Positions 19,255-22,908 of a stretch of DNA of 22,908 bases are shown in pieces. Position 1 is the stretch's first letter. Every line of letters begins with the position of its first letter. The position numbers and the translations under genes are program-made. The stretch is taken from assembly GCA_034698045.1 (NCBI GenBank), contig JAQGAU010000891.1:1-22908 (forward strand), written 5' to 3'. A model generated the notes under the pieces. It had not been told where the DNA came from. It worked only from the letters and a program-made list of their open reading frames with translations, and ran no database searches. Origin of the DNA: Paramacrobiotus richtersi. Taxonomy: Eukaryota > Tardigrada > Eutardigrada > Parachela > Macrobiotidae.

Positions 19255-19268
19255 TTCAAGACACACTC
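19255..19268 (-). repeat. Right terminal inverted repeat (14 bp, perfect)
   Basis: TTCAAGACACACTC is the exact reverse complement of 14917-14930 and is followed directly by the TTA target duplication (19269-19271). Confidence 0.9.
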
Positions 19269-19271
19269 TTA
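19269..19271. repeat. TTA target-site duplication, right
   Basis: This matches TTA at 14914-14916 on the other side of the element. Confidence 0.85.
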
Positions 19272-19640
19272 CAAAAGACTTCAATTCGCAAGTGTTTCGA
19301 GGTCGTTGGGATTGACTATGTCGGTCTTCTGTCAACCAGCTCGGCGGGAAATCGTTACGTTATAGTCACGGCCGACCACTTGACTAAGTGGGCGGAACAA
19401 AGGAGGTGTTGTAAGAAACCGCCTTTAACGCGGCACATCTTTTCTGTAAGCAAGTTATTTATCGCCACGGCACTCATCGCGCTTCTTAACTGACCTAGGG
19501 ACTCTCTTCCGGGGTTTTCTTGCACAGCGCGTTCTAAAATCGCATAGAATCACGCAATGTACTGCGACGGCTTATAAGCCTAATAATATTGCTGGTATCG
19601 CTGGGGACGGTATCGTCAAGACAGGGTAAGAATAGGCACT
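19272..19640 (+). mobile_element. Ty3/gypsy fossil: integrase catalytic core, right of the Harbinger insertion
   Basis: The plus strand opens with GIDYVG..., then GNRYVIVTADHLTKWAE, the signature start of the gypsy integrase core (the first catalytic Asp lies in GIDYVG). Further on are RHGT, LTDLGT and TAYKP blocks, matching the family order RHGxP...LTDRGxxF...TTAYHPQ. The zinc-binding region that should precede it lies at 14720-14913, before the Harbinger element. It is broken with several breaks, old, and older than the Harbinger insertion. Confidence 0.7.
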
Positions 19641-20467
19641 GACCTGGTCGAGATGCAGAAAAATTACAGCGGTCTTCTCTAAAGAGGATTACAACTACGC
19701 GTTATCGTAGTCAATATCGCCATTCAGTTAAATCTAATTTGTAACATCCATTGAAATGCAGTGCAGGTTTGCCAGAATTGCTCTTCGTCATTTTTATGCT
19801 TCCGGCGCACGGTCAAATGTAAGCGTCGCCGGTTGTTCGTCTGATTTCAGGATGCCCGCATTTGAACTGTTGAAGAGCTTGCCTTTATTGTTCCAAAGAA
19901 AATTTGCTGGAGAAGGTGAAACAGTTTGGAAATTCCCGGGGAAAACGCACCTGTTTGAAACACCTTTGGCACCATCGGCGTCTCAGGAAGATCAGTCTAG
20001 TGAACTGCTACCCGTTAACCCTTTGGTATTAACAATACCGGCATTATCGAATTTTTGATACCGGGCCCTAAGAACTGCTCAGGTCTAGCAGATATTTTTC
20101 AATATATGCGCTCTAAGATATTCTGATAAGATTCATCCAAACCATAAGGTGTCATCCCAATCGCCACAACAATGTTTTGCAGCGCCGTACAGCGAAGGGC
20201 GAGGGCGTGTGCTTTTGGAAAATGCTTTATTCCCGTTTGTCGTCCCAGTAGCGTAGACAGTCTCACGTCCCGCGCGTTCTTGAAAAGGACATGTACTGAC
20301 GGTTAAGGTTATATCTCGCATTGACTTTCCTTGTCTGAACACGTTCTGAGTTATATAAATTACATTTAAATTCTTGTGGTGGATTCCTTGTGTAAACAAT
20401 TGCTGGCTTGTTTAGTTTTTTTGCGATCCTAGTGGGAAGGTTATCTAGTAGAAGTAAATGATCGCGG
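19641..20467. other. No recognised gene; one doubtful ORF
   Basis: A plus-strand frame at 19756-20058 (100 codons, ATG at 19756) has no domain I recognise. It may be chance or distant tail sequence of the integrase fossil. The rest shows only short frames. Confidence 0.35.
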
Positions 20468-20835
20468 TTGCAGAATGCTAGTCCTGAAGCAGGGCGCCAG
20501 TGCTTTTGCGGAATTCTACTTCTGGACAGTCACGCTGTAAGTTTTTGTATCCCTTTTTTTCACTGGTTGTATGCATTGACAACTTGGGTTGGCGCATTTG
20601 TTAGCAGCATAGTTCTTTCAGTAATTAGGCAAAAAGCGAAGGAATATTTTACATCTATTACTGGACCGCCGAGCAACAAACCAAACGGTGTCACGAGTTT
20701 TGGACGCTCTTCCAGTTCAACGCAACCCCTTGCTCTATCGAACTTCTACCATAAAGCGGTATGTATTTGGTGAGTGTACATGTGCTTATTTTTAGTAGTT
20801 TTTCATGTGTGTTTTGTTTCGTACAGGTACTCTAA
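20468..20835 (+). CDS. Doubtful small gene with one intron, possible membrane segment
   Basis: An open frame from 20468 includes a hydrophobic stretch (FCIPFFHWLYALTTWVGAFVSSIVLSVI) followed by a Ser/Pro/Asn-rich tail. The frame meets a strong 5' splice site, GCG|GTATGT (20758/20759). A T-rich tract with TACAG follows, giving an acceptor at 20826, after which two codons and a stop follow. An alternative intron (GTAAGT at 20538, acceptor TTAGCAG) would remove the hydrophobic part but breaks phase. No homologue is recognised. Chance is a serious alternative. Confidence 0.2.
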
Positions 20836-21479
20836 AAGACTCAGCACGGCCTGAAAAGTTAGCAGTGACCGAAAAAATAAGAAAAGAGGGCACAGCGGCA
20901 TATAGATGCCTTCAAAAAATAATTATGGTCAGTTAGTCAAAGAACGGGAGTCGTGATTGACATCATTCAAGTTTTTTGGTTTTTTTTTATCATAGTGACT
21001 GAGCATCAGTGTTTATTTAAGAAAGAAACTACGAAAAGGTTAACTCTCTCTCTCATTTGTCAGCCCCTAATTTAGTAAAAAGACGGCCGATTAATATGAG
21101 ACAATTGACAAACCAAACTAGCAGTACAAAGGGTACGTATGATTAAGCCAACCTCCAGAACAAGCTTCGGCAAGCATCGTCTGCCAGTATATCTCTGTTA
21201 AGTGTAGCTGTAAACAGAATAGGATATGGAACGTCTTGGGCCGCGGATTGTTTCGAAAGCCAAAGCTGTACTTAAAGCATTTACGGATCCTCGTCACTAC
21301 ACTTGTCACTGTGTTCGTGGCATCCATCGACTGAAGAGGAACTCCTTCTCCTGCAAAATCTCACAATGCATCGTTAAGTGTTCATGCAGTGATATCAGAA
21401 ATTTTCTCAAACAGTTTAACGTCCACAAACGTGACTTCTAACGGTACTGGGCTGCTTCTAATTCCGGCTTGTCGTCGGC
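20836..21479. other. No recognisable gene
   Basis: AT-rich sequence with a short CT run (about 21046-21054) and only short frames without motifs. Confidence 0.4.
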
Positions 21480-22030
21480 GTCAGTGTGTTGGAATAAGTT
21501 CAGGTAAACTTGAGATAGGTTTGTCGGCCTTCTCTTGATCTGTATACGTTTTGCCAATCTCTTCCAAAATGTCAAAGTGTTTCAGAACATCATCGTAAGA
21601 TTCGTAACAGTCGCGTACATTTTTCGGGTTCTTGAAGCTTGACACGGTTAAGAATTTGCAGCTGTAGCTCAAGGTAACTAGGAGGACAAACTTGCTGCAG
21701 TAAATGTCTCTTAGGTTCCTCTCACGCTGTTGCGGCTGGTTTTGCCGTTCTGTAATACCATGGCAAAACGGCGTTTTTAAGGTAAAGCGGCAAGAGCTCG
21801 CGGAGCTGTTTCTCCGACCAGCCACGCGCTCTGGTCTTTACCTCATGGTCTTTCATGAAAGCTTCCACCGTCTTCGTCAGCACTATCAGAGAATATCGTG
21901 GTGACCGCTGCTGCTGTCCTCTTCGGCGCTCCTGATAACGCTGCAGCCACTTTCGGCAAATTGCTTCAGAGGGGTTAATCATATCGATTGCCTGCCTTAC
22001 TCTGACACTATACAAGGAGTTCAGCATTGT
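21480..22030 (-). mobile_element. LTR-retrotransposon fossil, gag-like
   Basis: The minus strand carries a capsid-like stretch: a Val-Glu-Ala-Phe-Met block, then GWSEKQLRELLPLYLKNAVLPWYY, resembling the F...FE......GW....... LP..L...A..WY pattern of Ty3/gypsy gag. A second stretch toward 21480 has weakly gag-like composition. It is broken, lacks recognisable ends, and no pol follows. Assignment rests on one motif, so an unrelated host sequence is possible. Confidence 0.4.
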
Positions 22031-22553
22031 TTTTACGAGGTAGATTCAGTCATCAGCTTTACCAACTAGCGCAAAGTCCTGATTGAAAAAAGGTAAGCGG
22101 ATGTGAGAATATGACAAACAAAGCGGGAATTTTGCGATCATCACCTTCCTTGTCCGAGCATTTGTCGACTTGAACATGGGAAAAGGGCCTTTGCGGTGGA
22201 GTGGGAGCAATATTGTCATAGTTAATGAGTCCCTTACTGTGTTCTTTATTGTTTTGGGTTCTTTTCGTAAACAATTCAGTATCGGGTCACTTTCCATTCG
22301 GCTTACAAAGAGGACGGCCGACTGCGTGATGTTTCACGAGGTACTTGTGAGGTACGCTGGATATGGTCTTATGACAGGGCCTCATCCGCATTATCTTCGG
22401 CATTGTACAGATGTTGACGAAGACTGTGGTTTCTGCTACAAAAAAAAACAAATTTAGCATAAACATTGCCCAGAAGAACTCTGTTTTCAGTCAGTGAAAT
22501 GTACTGAATAATAAATTTACGAAACACAATCACAGCAAGTACAGCAAGCTTAC

Positions 22554-22833
22554 GATGCACAACGGTTGGTCCATTTCGATATGCTGTGCTTCCGGCCGGT
22601 CCATATTCACATCGTTGTCGAACTGCACGACTAAGGATTCCCTATGCAGGTGTCCAACAAAATCTTCTACGGACATCATGATGTCGTCCGCGGTATCATC
22701 AGCGGGGTGGTTGCAGGAGAAGTCATCGGCGCTGTCGCCTTCGGCGGTTTTGAATGTCTTTTCATCAGATCGCGGGAGCGGTTTCACACCTTTGAGTAAG
22801 GGGAAAGTAGCTTCCAGATGATGGTGCTTTAAT
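22554..22833 (-). CDS. Possible acidic exon, unknown gene
   Basis: An open frame of about 93 codons on the minus strand ends at a good 5' splice site (ATC|GTAAGC, 22554/22553). The translation is acidic (GDSADDF, PADDTADDIMMSVEDF, FDNDVNMDRPEAQHIEMDQP) and has no domain I recognise. A T-rich tract with TTTGTAG lies about 115 bases further on, but the following frame closes quickly. It lies just upstream, on the same strand, of the gag-like remnant and could be its leader exon or unrelated. Confidence 0.25.
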
Positions 22834-22908
22834 CACTCGTACTGACTAATGGACCTCGTGTCTAAACAGGTCATGACCATCCTGGCTTTGTTGCGCAGTA
22901 CCATCGAG

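Larger units (their letters stand above)
14917..19268. mobile_element. PIF/Harbinger DNA transposon, two genes, near-complete
   Basis: A 4,352-bp element has perfect 14-bp terminal inverted repeats (GAGTGTGTCTTGAA at 14917-14930; the reverse complement at 19255-19268) and TTA duplications outside both. It encodes the two proteins characteristic of the superfamily: a DDE transposase (15302-16712, plus) and a Myb/SANT-like DNA-binding protein (18930-17500, minus), in convergent orientation. Sequence just inside the ends is rich in short repeated motifs, including four copies of a CCRTGTCSRTAAAT-like motif in one orientation. Each gene carries at least one frame-disrupting lesion, so this copy looks recently inactivated or carries assembly indels. 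It sits inside a Ty3/gypsy integrase remnant. Confidence 0.93.

Overview
The window is eukaryotic and almost entirely repeat-derived. Signs of this are spliceosomal introns (GT...AG, about 60-270 bases), AT-rich spacers, and no operons, Shine-Dalgarno sites or dense coding. The set of elements present (PIF/Harbinger with its Myb-like partner gene, a restriction-like-endonuclease LINE, Ty3/gypsy and Ty1/copia fossils, foldback elements) suits an invertebrate animal or a protist with a repeat-rich genome. I cannot name the species from the sequence.

Layout. Bases 1-2009 hold at most one short cysteine-rich exon. Bases 2016-3534 are a foldback transposon with 24-bp tandem repeats in both arms and a 6-bp target duplication. 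It abuts the 3' half of a decayed LINE (about 3541-4900). Bases 4900-6120 show nothing recognisable. Bases 6127-8459 on the minus strand carry an unfamiliar set of coding tracts, the best being a two-exon zinc-finger gene (8459 to 7461). Bases 8700-9060 (minus) are a Ty3/gypsy RT/RNase H fossil. Bases 9538-13963 contain two direct copies of an LTR-like repeat with a Ty1/copia RT scrap just inside. The first copy is split by a hAT-like foldback element (9670-10360), and the second preserves the empty site.

The centrepiece is a complete-looking two-gene PIF/Harbinger transposon, 14917-19268 (4,352 bp). It has perfect 14-bp terminal inverted repeats and a TTA target duplication. A three-exon DDE transposase lies on the plus strand and a convergent five-exon Myb/SANT-like gene on the minus strand. 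Each gene has at least one lesion. The transposon sits inside the integrase region of a Ty3/gypsy fossil: the zinc-binding part lies to its left and the catalytic core to its right.

The right end (19640-22908) is sparse. It holds a doubtful small plus-strand gene near 20.5 kb and, on the minus strand, gag-like LTR fossil sequence (21480-22030) and a possible acidic exon (22554-22833).

Overall this is a stack of nested insertions. The Harbinger genes form a self-contained system: the transposase cuts, and the Myb-like protein is expected to bind subterminal repeats. The zinc-finger cluster at 6.1-8.5 kb is the main coding material I cannot assign.
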